Assembly: GCA_050740255.1 (NCBI GenBank)
Contig: JBOICV010000176.1
Span: 1-64,000 of the forward strand
Origin: JBOICV01 sp050740255
GTDB taxonomy: Bacteria > Pseudomonadota > Gammaproteobacteria > Nevskiales > JBOICV01
Length of the DNA: 64,000 nt
Direction of reading: 5' to 3'
In this document: positions 27,397 to 36,293 of the stretch, one piece after another
Layout: each line of letters starts with the position of its first letter
Position numbering within the stretch: position 1 is the first letter of the stretch
Made by a program: the position numbers and the translations under genes
Notes under the pieces: model-generated
The model's input: the letters and a program-made list of their open reading frames with translations, nothing else
The model's database searches: none
What the model was told of the DNA's origin: nothing

Positions 27397-28255
27397 GGCC
27401 CAGCCACTCCAAAATCAACTGATTGACCTGCTCCGGTTTTTCCCGGTGCAGGAAATGCCCCGCCCCCTCGACGATGGCCCACTCGTAGGGCCCGACGAAA
27501 AGATCACGCTGACCTGGCAGCATTTCCCCGCGCATATCGCGTGAGCCGCACAGCACGCGCGTCGGCACGGTCACCGGCCGGTTCAGCCGGCCACGGACTT
27601 CAATCAGCGTCGGGTTGAATCTGCGCGGGTTCATCATCGCGCGGTAATAGGCCAATGTCGCTTCGAGCGCACCGGCTTGCGCCATCATCTGCTTTATCTG
27701 CGCGACATGCGCATAGTCGGCATAAGCCGGCGACCAGAGTTTCCACAGCCATTCGATAAACGCGAAATCGTTCGCGCGGCACAAGCGCTCCGGCAGCCAG
27801 GGCAGTTGAAACAAAAACCAGTGAAACGATCGGATCGCGTGCTTGGGCGATTTCTTCAGCGTGCGACGCACCTGTGCCGGATGCGGCACCGCCAGAATCA
27901 CCGCGCGCCGAATCCATTCCGGATAGGCGCCGAGCACGCCGTAGCTGATCGCCGCGCCCCAGTCCTGGGCGACCAGCAGGCAGGGCTGGCCATCGTTCAA
28001 GCCCTCGATCAGGCATTTTATGTCGGTCGCGAGCGTGGCGAGATCGTAATAACCGTTCGCCGGAATCTCAGTGGGTGGATATCCGCGCAGAAATGGCGCC
28101 ACCACGCGGTAGCCGGCGGCGGCCAGTGCCGGCATCTGGCGCTCCCAGGTGTAGGCATTGTCCGGAAAACCGTGCAATAGCAACACCAGGGGGCCTTGGC
28201 CCTGTTCGAGGTAGGCGAAACGCAAACCGTTGGCGCTGATTTCGCCGCGTCGCAT
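27386..28255 (-). CDS. Epoxide-hydrolase-like alpha/beta hydrolase
   Basis: 289 residues from the ATG at 28255. The oxyanion motif LVLLLHGFPDNAYTWERQMP, the AAAGYRVVAPFLRGYPPTEI block and the nucleophile elbow LLVAQDWGAAISYGVLGAYP (Asp in QDWG, as in epoxide hydrolases and haloalkane dehalogenases) are followed by a cap domain with WFLFQLPWLPERL, then VLCGSRDMRGEM and the catalytic His in EGAGHFLHREKPEQVN. The open frame extends to 28327 but those residues are not family-like. Confidence 0.85.
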   Translation of the reverse strand: MRRGEISANGLRFAYLEQGQGPLVLLLHGFPDNAYTWERQMPALAAAGYRVVAPFLRGYPPTEIPANGYYDLATLATDIKCLIEGLNDGQPCLLVAQDWGAAISYGVLGAYPEWIRRAVILAVPHPAQVRRTLKKSPKHAIRSFHWFLFQLPWLPERLCRANDFAFIEWLWKLWSPAYADYAHVAQIKQMMAQAGALEATLAYYRAMMNPRRFNPTLIEVRGRLNRPVTVPTRVLCGSRDMRGEMLPGQRDLFVGPYEWAIVEGAGHFLHREKPEQVNQLILEWLGRRT

Positions 28256-28352
28256 GAGCAATCCTCTGCTGGAACATCCGCCCGCAGCATAGCCCAGCGC
28301 GCAACTATCCCTATGAGGCGCGGTCACCTATCCTGAGCAGTGAACGCCGGCC

Positions 28353-28625
28353 GTGCTGATGATGGCGATTCTGGCCGCGGCCCTGTACGGTTTTGCCGAC
28401 GCGCATGCACCGGCGGCCGCAGCGGGTGCAATGGCCGCGGGCGGCAAGCTCACGGCGGCGCAGGCGGTGGTGCCGGTACTGGCAGCTTTTACCACCAACT
28501 CGGTGACCAAGGTGCTTATCGCGCTGGCCGCCGGCGACCGCGGCTTCGCCTGGCAGGTGATTCCGGGTGTGCTGCTGATGGTCGCCGCGGCCTGGCTTGG
28601 CGCGGGACTCGCGAGCTGGATTTAA
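28353..28625 (+). pseudogene. C-terminal remnant of a MgtC/DUF4010 membrane protein
   Basis: The 90 residues contain three hydrophobic segments, with LYGFADAHAPAAAAGAMA, AQAVVPVLAAFTTNSVTKVL and WQVIPGVLLMVAAAWLGAGL. These match only the final third of the DUF4010 domain of MgtC/SapB-like proteins (the GxxDxxA motif followed by the N..K helix). The N-terminal 300 or so residues are absent. It starts at a GTG with no clear ribosome-binding site. Confidence 0.55.
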
Positions 28626-28632
28626 GCTGCGC

Positions 28633-29394
28633 TCACTCCAGCGCGTAGGTGACGACCGGTTCGGCGATGCCTTTCACCGGCAATGGTGGCATGGCTTTCA
28701 GCGCGAAGCGCGGATCGAGTTGCTCGCGCACACTCCCGGTCAGAAGAATGTCCACATTATGCGAACGCGTCAGCGCCTGCACACGTGCCGCCAGGTTCAC
28801 CGTGCGGCCGATCACCGAATACTCGATGCGGTCGCGGCTGCCCATCAGGCCGGCCAGACCCGGGCCGCGATGGATGCCGATGCCTACCGCGAGCCGGGGC
28901 AGGCCTTCGCGCTCCAGTTCACTGCTGTAGGCACGCATGGCATCACGCATCGCCAGCGCCGCGCGGGCCGCGTCATTGCATTGCCAGGGATTGGGTTCAA
29001 GTGCGCCGAAGTAGGCAAGAATACCGTCGCCGAGGAAGGTGCTGACGTGGCCGCGGTTGTTGGTAATGGCGTCAGCGGCACGCTGGAAATAGCCGTTCAA
29101 CAGCCTGGCCAATACGGGCGCGTCAAGCTTCTCCGACAGCGCCGTGTAGCCCACGAGATCAGCGAATAGCGCGGTGACGATTTTGCGCTCGGCTGAAGAT
29201 TCGGCGCCTTCCGAGGCCAGACGCTGCACCAGTCCCGCCGGCGCCAGCCGCGCGCAGGCCTGTTGCAGCCGCTGCAATTCCGCGGCCAGTACCTCAAGCT
29301 GCGCACGCAAGCCGGCAGTCCGGTGGCGCTCGCGATACAGCAATACGGCCAGCGCGGCGAGTAGCGCCAGTGCCGCCAGTGCCAGCCAGATCAT
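28633..29394 (-). CDS. Membrane-anchored class III adenylate/guanylate cyclase
   Basis: 253 residues: one N-terminal helix (IWLALAALALLAALAVLLY), a coiled coil (TAGLRAQLEVLAAELQRLQQ), then a class III cyclase catalytic domain. The first metal-binding Asp lies in VTALFADLVGYTALSEKLD, the second in STFLGDGILAYFGALE. VGIGIHRGPGLAGLMGSRDR, EYSVIGRTVNLAARVQALT and the terminal PVKGIAEPVVTY are canonical. The purine-specifying residues cannot be fixed without an alignment, so cAMP is the default assumption. It is downstream of and probably co-transcribed with the AhpD-like gene. Confidence 0.88.
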   Translation of the reverse strand: MIWLALAALALLAALAVLLYRERHRTAGLRAQLEVLAAELQRLQQACARLAPAGLVQRLASEGAESSAERKIVTALFADLVGYTALSEKLDAPVLARLLNGYFQRAADAITNNRGHVSTFLGDGILAYFGALEPNPWQCNDAARAALAMRDAMRAYSSELEREGLPRLAVGIGIHRGPGLAGLMGSRDRIEYSVIGRTVNLAARVQALTRSHNVDILLTGSVREQLDPRFALKAMPPLPVKGIAEPVVTYALE

Positions 29395-29400
29395 CCGCCC

Positions 29401-30495
29401 TTAATCCTTCGTGGCGCTGACCGTCATCTGCAAGCGGCACAGGGCGTTGGCCAGCGAGACCACGCCGATAGCGTCGGTGAGCTGTTCTGCATTGAGCCGC
29501 TCGCCCAGTTGGCGCGCGCGGCGCTGTAACTGCACCGGCTCATACCAGATAGTCTCACGCGCGAACGGCAGCAGTTCGCGCTCCACCGCGTCCAGCTCCG
29601 CCGCGTCCAGATGCGCAAGGGCGTAGGACACGTGCTCCATCTCCATGCCGCAGCCGGCAAGCAGTGCGCGCGCCTCCGCTTCCGACTGGGACGCGCCGAG
29701 GCCGCGCGCCACCACCGCAAACAAAAGCGCGCGGCAGCGCTGTGTCAGCGCAGGTGCCGCCCACATTTCATCGAGTGTCCGCGCCAGCAGCGGCGCAATC
29801 GGCGAACCGTCGAAAGCCTGCACCACCTGCTTGAAGGGGCCGGCAGGCGCCGCGGGCAGGGAGACGGCGTGACCGGGTTTGCGATACAGGTCCAGCCAGC
29901 GCGCGATCAAGGGGCGCAGCCAGCGGACGTAGAGCAGCTCCGGGGTTCCCTCCATTGCCTGCGGCGGCACAGCGGCGATGGTGGAAGTGCGGTTCATCAT
30001 CACGCTGGCCACCACCGCGAAGGCGATCTCGCGTACCGCGGCGGCACCGAACCCGGCGTCACGCAGCGCGCGCACATCCGCCTCGCCGATTGGCGGATTG
30101 CTGTGCGACAGGCGGCGTGCAAAGCGCACCACCGCGGCCAGCTTCGGCTCCACATCAACGCGCGCGAGCTGCTGCTCCAGGCGCTGGATGCGCTCCTCGC
30201 TCATGCCCTGGATGCGCAGTAGCGCACGCACGGCGGCATAGCAGAACCGGCAGGAATTCTCCTGGCTTACCACCAGGCCGATCAGATCGGACAGATGCAG
30301 GTCCAGCTCCACCAGCAGGCCGTGTTCCGGCAGCCATTGGACCATCGTCCGCGCCACCCAGGGCGCACGAGCGAAATAGCGGATCGTGGGATGCGGCAGT
30401 CCAGTGTGACGCCGCGCATAGGCTTCCAGCACCGGATCATGCGTCGGCTGCAGCAGGCAGGATTCCCACTCGACATTCAGCAGCGGACTGGTCAT
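29401..30495 (-). CDS. AhpD/carboxymuconolactone decarboxylase-like protein
   Basis: 364 residues forming two helical CMD-like repeats. The first has the redox CxxC: VVSQENSCRFCYAAVRALLR, as in AhpD alkylhydroperoxidases. It is followed by VRFARRLSHSNPPIGEADVR and REIAFAVVASVMMNRTST. The second repeat (LTQRCRALLFAVVARGLGAS, LLAGCGMEMEHVSYALAHLD) lacks CxxC, so only one half is redox-active. A peroxidase or thiol-reductase role is inferred. It is six bases upstream of the cyclase gene. Confidence 0.75.
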   Translation of the reverse strand: MTSPLLNVEWESCLLQPTHDPVLEAYARRHTGLPHPTIRYFARAPWVARTMVQWLPEHGLLVELDLHLSDLIGLVVSQENSCRFCYAAVRALLRIQGMSEERIQRLEQQLARVDVEPKLAAVVRFARRLSHSNPPIGEADVRALRDAGFGAAAVREIAFAVVASVMMNRTSTIAAVPPQAMEGTPELLYVRWLRPLIARWLDLYRKPGHAVSLPAAPAGPFKQVVQAFDGSPIAPLLARTLDEMWAAPALTQRCRALLFAVVARGLGASQSEAEARALLAGCGMEMEHVSYALAHLDAAELDAVERELLPFARETIWYEPVQLQRRARQLGERLNAEQLTDAIGVVSLANALCRLQMTVSATKD

Positions 30496-30700
30496 GCCGA
30501 CACTTTAACGCGGGGTACGGGCTTCTGGCTAAGCCGTTCAGCGGCGTTGTTTTTACCGACGCTGTGGTATTGCATCGCTTCCCTGGAGGGGGCAGGGCAG
30601 GATGGTCCTGGCGGCTCGGCTCGGCTCGGCGCGGGATTGGCCATGCTTCGGCAGTGATCGCATATTGGGCATCAGAGCGCTGCTGCGTTATCCTTTAGCA

Positions 30701-30922
30701 ATGATTGATGCCGCCCTTATCTCGAAGGTCAAGACGCTCAGCGTCGCTGATCGCCTTGAGCTGATTGGGGCCGTGTGGGATTCTCTCGCGGCGAATGAAG
30801 CCCCAGTAACTGAATCGGAAAAGGCCTTGCTGGATGCGCGGCTGGCGGACCTCACAAAAAACCCTGCCGATCAGAGCCCCTGGTCCGAAGTTCAGGAGCG
30901 ACTTCGCCGGCTCCTAGCTTGA
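30701..30922 (+). CDS. Addiction-module antitoxin (TIGR02574 type)
   Basis: A 73-residue protein of the putative addiction module component family: VKTLSVADRLELIGAVWDSL, PVTESEKALLDARLADLTKN, and PWSEVQERLRRLL. The start at the ATG at 30701 follows this pattern (the family begins a few residues before the LS..DRLEL helix). Its TGA overlaps the TTG start of the toxin gene. The 200 bases upstream (30496-30700) hold no other gene. Confidence 0.85.
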   Translation: MIDAALISKVKTLSVADRLELIGAVWDSLAANEAPVTESEKALLDARLADLTKNPADQSPWSEVQERLRRLLA

Positions 30923-31218
30923 GGCACACCGTCCATGTCCGCCGGGCGGCCGAGCTTGACGTGGCGGAAGCTCAATACTGGTATGAGAAGCAGCGGCCTG
31001 GGTTAGCCGCCGAGTTCCACGCCGAATTCGTGCAGGCCATCGGTCGCCTTACCGAGACGCCCCTCTTATATCCCGCTGTCTACCGCGGAGTACGCCGCGC
31101 GGTTCTTCACCGCTTTCCGTTTCTCGTCTGGTATCAGGTTCACGATTCGAGCATTACGGTACTCGCGTGCACACACGGCAAGCTCAATCCCAGGAAGCTT
31201 GCTGCCCGTTTGCGGTAA
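30919..31218 (+). CDS. RelE/ParE-family toxin
   Basis: A 99-residue ParE-like toxin: VHVRRAAELDVAEAQYWYEK, QRPGLAAEFHAEFVQAIGRL, PLLYPAVYRGVRRAVLHRFP, FLVWYQVHDSSITVLACTHG. It follows the ParE pattern of an N-terminal helix pair and a beta sheet with V.R...FP..VFY. The start is the TTG at 30919, overlapping the antitoxin stop (TTGA). It likely acts on DNA gyrase or mRNA; which cannot be told here. Confidence 0.85.
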   Translation: MRHTVHVRRAAELDVAEAQYWYEKQRPGLAAEFHAEFVQAIGRLTETPLLYPAVYRGVRRAVLHRFPFLVWYQVHDSSITVLACTHGKLNPRKLAARLR

Positions 31219-31255
31219 GTTGATGCCCAACCGGCGTTGGCGCTAATAGCTGGGT

Positions 31256-33094
31256 TTAGGCCGCCGCTTCTCTTTCCGCTTTCTTGCGGTCGTGCTCTTT
31301 CAGGTGCCGTTTGCGGATGCGGATGGATTCCGGCGTGGCCTCGACCAGCTCGTCGTCGTTGATGAACTCCAGCGCCTGTTCCAGCGCGAACTTGATGGCC
31401 GGGGTCAGGATGATGTTCTCGTCCGACCCGGCCGCGCGCATATTGGTCAGCTTCTTGCCCTTGAGCGGGTTGACCACGAGGTCGTTGTCGCGGGAATGGA
31501 TGCCGACGATCTGACCTTCGTAAACTTCCTGACCGTGCTCGACCAGCATGCGGCCGCGCTCCTGCAGATTGAATAGCGAGAAGGCCAGCACCGTGCCCTG
31601 CTCGTTGGATATCAGCACGCCGTTGTGACGCTGGCCCACGTCGGTGTCGATTTTGGGGCCGTAGTGATCGAAGTTGTGGAAGATCAGGCCGGTGCCGGAA
31701 GTCATGGACATGAACTCGGTCTGAAAACCGATCAGCCCGCGCGAGGGGATTTTGTATTCCAGGCGCACGCGGCCCTTGCCGTCCGGCACCATGTTTTGCA
31801 TCTTGCCGCCGCGCTCGGCCAGTCCCTGAATCACGCCCCCTTGAGTCGCTTCCTCCACATCCGCAATCAAGGTTTCCCAGGGTTCGCAAATCTTGCCCTC
31901 GATCTCCTTGAGGATTACATGCGGGCGCGACACCGCCAGTTCGTAACCCTCGCGGCGCATGTTCTCGATCAGGATGCCCAGATGCAGCAGGCCACGGCCG
32001 GAGACTTTGAGCTGGTCCGCATTGCCGGTCAGCTCGACGCGCAGGGCCACATTGGTCTTGAGTTCGCGCTGCAGGCGCTCGCCAATCTGGCGTGAGGTGA
32101 CAAATTTTCCTTCCTTGCCCGCGAACGGCGATTTATTGACCTCGAAGGTCATGCTCATGGTGGGTTCATCCACCTGCAGCGTCGGCAAACCCTCCGGGCT
32201 TTTGACATCGCACACCGTTTCGCTGATGCCCAAATCCTCGATGCCGGTCAGGGCGACGATGTCGCCCGCCTGCGCTTCCGGCACTTCGGTCTTGTCCAGC
32301 CCCATGAAGCCGAGCACCTGCAGCACGCGCCCGGTGCGCTGGGTACCGTCGCGCGCGATGATGCTCACCGGCTGATTGGTCCGCACCCTGCCGCGTGAGA
32401 TGCGGCCGGTGCCGATCACGCCGACGTAGCTGCTATACGCCAGCGAGATGACCTGCATCTGGAACGGGCCGTCAATGTCCACATCCGGCGCCGGCACCTT
32501 GTCGATAATGGTCTGGAACAGCGGATCCATATTGCCTTCGCGCAGTTCAGCCTCGAAGCCGGCGTAGCCGTTGAGCGCGGAGGCGTAAACGATCGGGAAG
32601 TCGAGCTGCTCGTCGGTGGCGCCGAGCTTGTCGAACAAGTCGAATACCTGATCAATCGTCCAGTGCGCCCGGCTGCCGGGCCGGTCAATCTTGTTGATGA
32701 CGACGATGGGTTTCAAACCCAGCGCGAAGGCTTTCTGCGTGACGAAACGGGTCTGCGGCATGGGACCGTCCACCGCATCCACCAGCAGCAGCACCGAGTC
32801 CACCATGGACAGGACGCGTTCGACCTCGCCACCGAAATCGGCATGCCCGGGGGTATCCACGATATTGATGCGGTACTTGGTATCCGAACGGGGATCAGTC
32901 CAGCGTATGGCGGTGTTCTTGGCCAGGATGGTGATGCCGCGCTCGCGCTCCAGGTCGTTGGAGTCCATGATCCGCTCGCCCAGGTTCTCGCGCGCGTCCA
33001 GCGTGCCGGACTGGCGCAACAGCTTGTCCACAAGGGTGGTTTTGCCGTGGTCGACGTGGGCGATGATGGCGATGTTGCGAAGATTTTGAATCAC
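31256..33094 (-). CDS. typA: Ribosome-associated translational GTPase TypA/BipA
   Basis: 612 residues, the normal length. The G1 motif is in [21 protein letters not shown]3 in [19 protein letters not shown]4 in [12 protein letters not shown]; the effector region has [15 protein letters not shown]. Domain II and the BipA-specific C-terminal part follow ([54 protein letters not shown]). It promotes assembly of the 50S subunit and growth under stress and cold, in keeping with the membrane-adaptation genes nearby. Confidence 0.97.
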   Translation of the reverse strand: MIQNLRNIAIIAHVDHGKTTLVDKLLRQSGTLDARENLGERIMDSNDLERERGITILAKNTAIRWTDPRSDTKYRINIVDTPGHADFGGEVERVLSMVDSVLLLVDAVDGPMPQTRFVTQKAFALGLKPIVVINKIDRPGSRAHWTIDQVFDLFDKLGATDEQLDFPIVYASALNGYAGFEAELREGNMDPLFQTIIDKVPAPDVDIDGPFQMQVISLAYSSYVGVIGTGRISRGRVRTNQPVSIIARDGTQRTGRVLQVLGFMGLDKTEVPEAQAGDIVALTGIEDLGISETVCDVKSPEGLPTLQVDEPTMSMTFEVNKSPFAGKEGKFVTSRQIGERLQRELKTNVALRVELTGNADQLKVSGRGLLHLGILIENMRREGYELAVSRPHVILKEIEGKICEPWETLIADVEEATQGGVIQGLAERGGKMQNMVPDGKGRVRLEYKIPSRGLIGFQTEFMSMTSGTGLIFHNFDHYGPKIDTDVGQRHNGVLISNEQGTVLAFSLFNLQERGRMLVEHGQEVYEGQIVGIHSRDNDLVVNPLKGKKLTNMRAAGSDENIILTPAIKFALEQALEFINDDELVEATPESIRIRKRHLKEHDRKKAEREAAA

Positions 33095-33103
33095 AAATTT
33101 CTC

Positions 33104-33144
33104 CCCTCTCCCCGCGCGGCGGGGAGAGGGTCAGGGTGAGGGGC
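33104..33144. repeat. G/C hairpin repeat
   Basis: A 12-bp perfect stem (CCCTCTCCCCGC with GCGGGGAGAGGG) with a three-base loop is followed by TCAGGGTGAGGG. It lies just upstream of the minus-strand typA start. The remaining gap to 33300 contains no gene. Confidence 0.6.
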
Positions 33145-33901
33145 GGCTATTCTACGCAGCTCTGCTGCACTGCGCCATTGTCTGACCGGCTTTGCCAAAA
33201 AAGCCTCACAGCCCTTAGGCGAGATTTACCCGCTGCGGCAGCGCGGGCTCAGGTATAGAGTAAGAATCCCATCCCCGACGTCGCTATCGCTAGGACAGCC
33301 ATGCCCGAGCTCAATGTGTTGGTGGTAGACGATTCCAGTACCGCTCGCTTTGCGATGCGCAAGTACCTGGAGCATCTGCACAATCTGGTGCAGACCGCAG
33401 CCAGCGCGATGGAGGCCTATGACTATCTGAAAGATCATCAGCCTGACGTGATCTTTCTGGACAATGTCATGCCGGAAATCAGCGGACTTGAAGCGCTGTA
33501 TACCCTGAAGCACGATGCAAAGACCGCTGTCATCCCGGTGATCTTCTGTACCTCCATTGGGAGAACCGAGTTCATCGAGCGTGCCCGCGCCTCCGGCGCG
33601 CTACAAGTCTTGCACAAACCCCCCAGTCTGGATCAGCTTTCCAGGGTGCTCGCTGACATCCAGGCGCAGCCGACGCCGGCGCCAGCTTCGCGGCCGGTAG
33701 CGAGCACCACGCCGGCGGCCAACGATCAACCTGAGGCGCAGGGGCCTGGAGGCCAGCGAGCGACCGCTGCCGCCGACCTGCTACCGCCTGAGGCGGCCGG
33801 TGGTCGCTATGCTGAGTTGCGCGGACAGATTGACACCGGTATGGACTGCCCACGGTCTGATAGACATTCCCGGCCTATGATTTAAGCATAGCAGGAAGTC
33901 C

Positions 33902-34186
33902 ATGAGTACCCAGCGTTTCACGCCTGAATTTAAGGAAGAAGCCGTTCGCCAGATCGTTGACCGCGGCTATTCGGTTGCAGAAGTTTCATCTCGACTCGGC
34001 GTTTCCGCGCATAGCCTTTACAAGTGGGTGAAGTCGGTCACTCCGCACAAGAGCGAGAAGCAAGCTGCGGAATTGATCGAATCAAAAAGCGAAGTATTAA
34101 AGCTGCGCGCGCAACTGCGCCGCACCGAAGAAGAGCGAGACATCCTAAAAAAAGCGGCGCGGTACTTTGCCAGGGAGCCCGAGTAA
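33902..34186 (+). CDS. IS3-family transposase OrfA
   Basis: 94 residues with the IS3 helix-turn-helix: RFTPEFKEEAVRQIVDRGYS, VAEVSSRLGVSAHSLYKWVK, then a leucine-zipper region (VLKLRAQLRRTEEERDILKK). It binds the IS ends. The ribosome can slip by -1 at the run of seven A residues before GCG to make the OrfAB transposase. Confidence 0.92.
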   Translation: MSTQRFTPEFKEEAVRQIVDRGYSVAEVSSRLGVSAHSLYKWVKSVTPHKSEKQAAELIESKSEVLKLRAQLRRTEEERDILKKAARYFAREPE

Positions 34187-35037
34187 AGTACCGCTTCGTC
34201 AATGAACATCGGCATGAATTCCGGATCGTCACGATGTGTCGTGTGCTGAGGGTTTCCCGCGCGGGGTTTTATCAATGGCTGCATAGGCCGTTGTCGGATC
34301 GAGCCATCGAAGACCAGCGGCTCCTCGTGCTGATTCGCGCTTCCTACTCGGCCAGCGGCAGCGTATACGGCGCGCGGCGTGTATTCGGTGATTTGCGGGA
34401 AGCCGGTGAGACCTGCGGCAAGCATCGTGTCGCTCGCATCATGCGGATGAATAAAATCAAGGCTCTGCATGGCTACAAAATACCCCGATCCATCGTCGGG
34501 CGACCGTCCATTATTGCGCCCAATCGGCTCAATCGGGAGTTCAATGTCGATGCACCTGATCGGGTCTGGGTGACCGATATCACCTATCTGAGGACCTGGC
34601 AGGGATGGCTGTACCTGGCGGTGGTGATGGACCTCTATGCACGCAAGATCATCGGCTGGTCGATGAAGCCGACCTTGGCGCGCGAGCTGGTGCTCGACGC
34701 GCTGCTGATGGCGCTCTGGCGTCGTAAGCCGCAGCGGCCGGTGCTCGTGCATTCAGATCAGGGCAGCCAATACGGTAGTGACGATTGGCAGCGCTTCTGC
34801 CAGACCAACAACCTGGAGCCCAGCATGAGCCGGCGCGGCAACTGCTGGGACAACGCCGTGGCCGAGTCTTTCTTCAGCAGCTTGAAGAAAGAGCGCATCC
34901 GCAAGCGCATCTACAAAACGCGCGAGTTGGCTCGTGCCGATGTCTTCGACTACATCGAGGTCTTCTACAATCGAACCCGCCGACACAGCCATATCGGTGG
35001 CGTCAGCCCCGAGGCATTTGAACGTGCCTCACTTTGA
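34147..35037 (+). CDS. IS3-family transposase OrfB (made by -1 frameshift)
   Basis: The rve integrase core is intact. The DDE triad is in VWVTDITYLRTWQG, LVHSDQGSQYGSDDW and WDNAVAESFFSSLKKE. An HTH_21 region (GSVYGARRVFGDLREAGETC) precedes it. No ATG or GTG lies where the family usually begins (the codon at 34183 is GTA), so synthesis depends on the slip after the A run. Coordinates begin at that slip site. Confidence 0.9.
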   Translation, partial: KKSGAVLCQGARVKYRFVNEHRHEFRIVTMCRVLRVSRAGFYQWLHRPLSDRAIEDQRLLVLIRASYSASGSVYGARRVFGDLREAGETCGKHRVARIMRMNKIKALHGYKIPRSIVGRPSIIAPNRLNREFNVDAPDRVWVTDITYLRTWQGWLYLAVVMDLYARKIIGWSMKPTLARELVLDALLMALWRRKPQRPVLVHSDQGSQYGSDDWQRFCQTNNLEPSMSRRGNCWDNAVAESFFSSLKKERIRKRIYKTRELARADVFDYIEVFYNRTRRHSHIGGVSPEAFERASL

Positions 35038-35438
35038 GGCTGGGGTATGTCTACGATTCCGTGGGCAGTCCAGTATGCGCAAGCTCACCGATGAGATCTT
35101 CGTGCAGCTGTCCGAACTCAAGCAGCAGATTACCCATCTCGACCCGGCCGGTCTGACCCGACAGGAGGTTGAAGCGGTGCGCCGGATCGCACGCGAGGAG
35201 ACGGACGCCCTGCATCAGGCGGTGCGAGCCGAACTGGATGCGGTGCGCACACGTCTGGAGGCGATTACGCGTATGCAGGAAGAAGAGTATCAGCGGATGC
35301 TGACAGTGGTGCGCGAGATCGCGGCCGCCGAAGCCAATTCGTTCAAGGACAGCACGCTTAAGGAGGCTACCGCGCGGATCACGGAGCGGCTGTCCCACTC
35401 AATCCTGCGTGCGCTCGGCCGCGAGGTCTGACGCGCGT

Positions 35439-36116
35439 CTAGCCGCTTTTTACCGCCGGCTCACCCAGAACGACCGCGCCGCGGTCGGCCTGCCAATGCG
35501 CCGCACCGAGAAAAATCAGCCGGATTTGCTTGATGATGCGCACCGTCAATTCCTGCTCGCGCCGGTTCTGAGCGCCTTTTTCCCGCTGCGGCAGTTGCAG
35601 GATTTCCCCGGCCTGGGTGAGGGCGGTGTTGATCACCAGATCCGCGATCATCTCGCGGTCCTCGGCGGGAAACCCGCCCATTGGCGGGAATAAGCGCAAA
35701 TCCTCCGCCAGCTCGCCCACAAAGAAACGCACCTCGCGATTGATCGCTTCGCGCACGCGCGCATTGGCGCCGCCGCGCTCCTGCGCGAGGATTTCGAAAG
35801 CGCGCGGATTGGCGCGGACGAAGTCCAGAAAAATCTGCACCGAACTCTGGATCACGAAATGCGGTGAACCAAGCGCCGTTACGCGGGCCTCGCGCAGCAA
35901 GCGCCGCAAAGTCAGCGTCACCTCATCCACCAGCGCCAGCATCAACTCGTCCATATCGCCGAAATGGCGGTAGAAAGCGGTCGGCACGACGCCGGCCTCG
36001 CGCGTTATTTCGCGCAGGCCGAGGCTCGCCAAGCTGCGTCCACCGCCGGCCAGTTTGAGGGCGGCCTGCAGCAGGCTTTGCCGGGTTTGTTGCTTGCGCT
36101 CTTCACGCAGGGTCAT
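35439..36116 (-). CDS. desT: TetR-family regulator of unsaturated fatty acid genes (DesT/FabR type)
   Basis: 225 residues from the ATG at 36116. The helix-turn-helix reads SLLQAALKLAGGGRSLASLG, LREITREAGVVPTAFYRHFG, DMDELMLALVDE, very close in pattern to FabR and DesT ([20 protein letters not shown]). The ligand domain follows FabR (NPRAFEILAQERGG, REAINREVRFFVGELAEDL). FabR and DesT sense the ratio of saturated to unsaturated acyl-CoA. It is divergent from a reductase-desaturase pair, the order known for Pseudomonas DesT-DesC-DesB. The frame extends to 36170 without support. Confidence 0.85.
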   Translation of the reverse strand: MTLREERKQQTRQSLLQAALKLAGGGRSLASLGLREITREAGVVPTAFYRHFGDMDELMLALVDEVTLTLRRLLREARVTALGSPHFVIQSSVQIFLDFVRANPRAFEILAQERGGANARVREAINREVRFFVGELAEDLRLFPPMGGFPAEDREMIADLVINTALTQAGEILQLPQREKGAQNRREQELTVRIIKQIRLIFLGAAHWQADRGAVVLGEPAVKSG

Positions 36117-36146
36117 GTGGTTTTCCTCACCCAAAAGCATAGCATG

Positions 36147-36164
36147 AGAGAACATTTGTTCACA
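36147..36164. promoter_or_regulatory. DesT-type operator candidate, site 1
   Basis: AGAGAACATTTGTTCACA is 14 of 18 identical to the palindrome AGTGAACACGTGTTCACT implied by the two neighbouring sites. It lies 31 bases upstream of the regulator's own start, which fits autoregulation. Confidence 0.5.
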
Positions 36165-36219
36165 GAACATAAATCCAGTGAGACTATAAGTTATTGTTTG
36201 TAGAAGATATAAATAAATG

Positions 36220-36237
36220 AGTGAACACGTGTTGACT
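36220..36237. promoter_or_regulatory. DesT/FabR-type operator candidate, site 2
   Basis: AGTGAACACGTGTTGACT has a perfect 10-bp palindromic core AACACGTGTT, matching the CACGTG-centred sites bound by FabR in enteric bacteria. It covers the -35 box of the predicted desC promoter. Confidence 0.7.
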
Positions 36238-36260
36238 TATTGTTATGAGGACTGCATACT
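36232..36260 (+). promoter_or_regulatory. Predicted sigma-70 promoter of the desC-desB operon
   Basis: TTGACT (36232-36237) and CATACT (36255-36260) are separated by 17 bases. Transcription would start near 36267, inside operator site 3. Sites 2 and 3 therefore bracket the promoter. Confidence 0.5.
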
Positions 36261-36261
36261 T

Positions 36262-36279
36262 AGTGCACACTTGTTCACT
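36262..36279. promoter_or_regulatory. DesT-type operator candidate, site 3
   Basis: AGTGCACACTTGTTCACT matches the ideal palindrome AGTGAACACGTGTTCACT at 16 of 18 positions. It lies across the likely transcription start of desC. Confidence 0.6.
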
Positions 36280-36293
36280 AGTGAGTGAATGAC

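Larger units (their letters stand above)
33842..35072 (+). mobile_element. Complete IS3-family insertion sequence, 1231 bp
   Basis: The ends are imperfect inverted repeats: both begin TGGACTGCCCACGG and continue with a partly conserved TAGACAT. The element is flanked by the 3-bp direct repeat GTA (33839-33841 and 35073-35075), the expected target duplication. Inside are orfA and orfB in the relative -1 frame with an A6G slippery site at 34148-34154. All parts needed for transposition look intact. Confidence 0.93.
33301..35431 (+). pseudogene. Response regulator gene interrupted by an IS element
   Basis: The left part (33301-33841) encodes a CheY-like receiver: VLVVDDSSTARFAMRKYLE with the acidic pocket, the phosphoacceptor Asp in VIFLDNVMPEISGLEA, the Lys in VLHKPPSLDQL, followed by a Pro/Ala linker. 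The right part (35076-35431) encodes RKLTDEIFVQLSELKQQITH and a long coiled coil ending in SHSILRALGREV. Removing the IS and one copy of the GTA target gives one continuous 298-residue frame (GQIDTG-M-RKLTDE). The receiver alone can still be made, with a foreign tail to 33885. No output DNA-binding domain is visible, so the coiled-coil half was probably the effector or partner-binding part. Confidence 0.85.
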
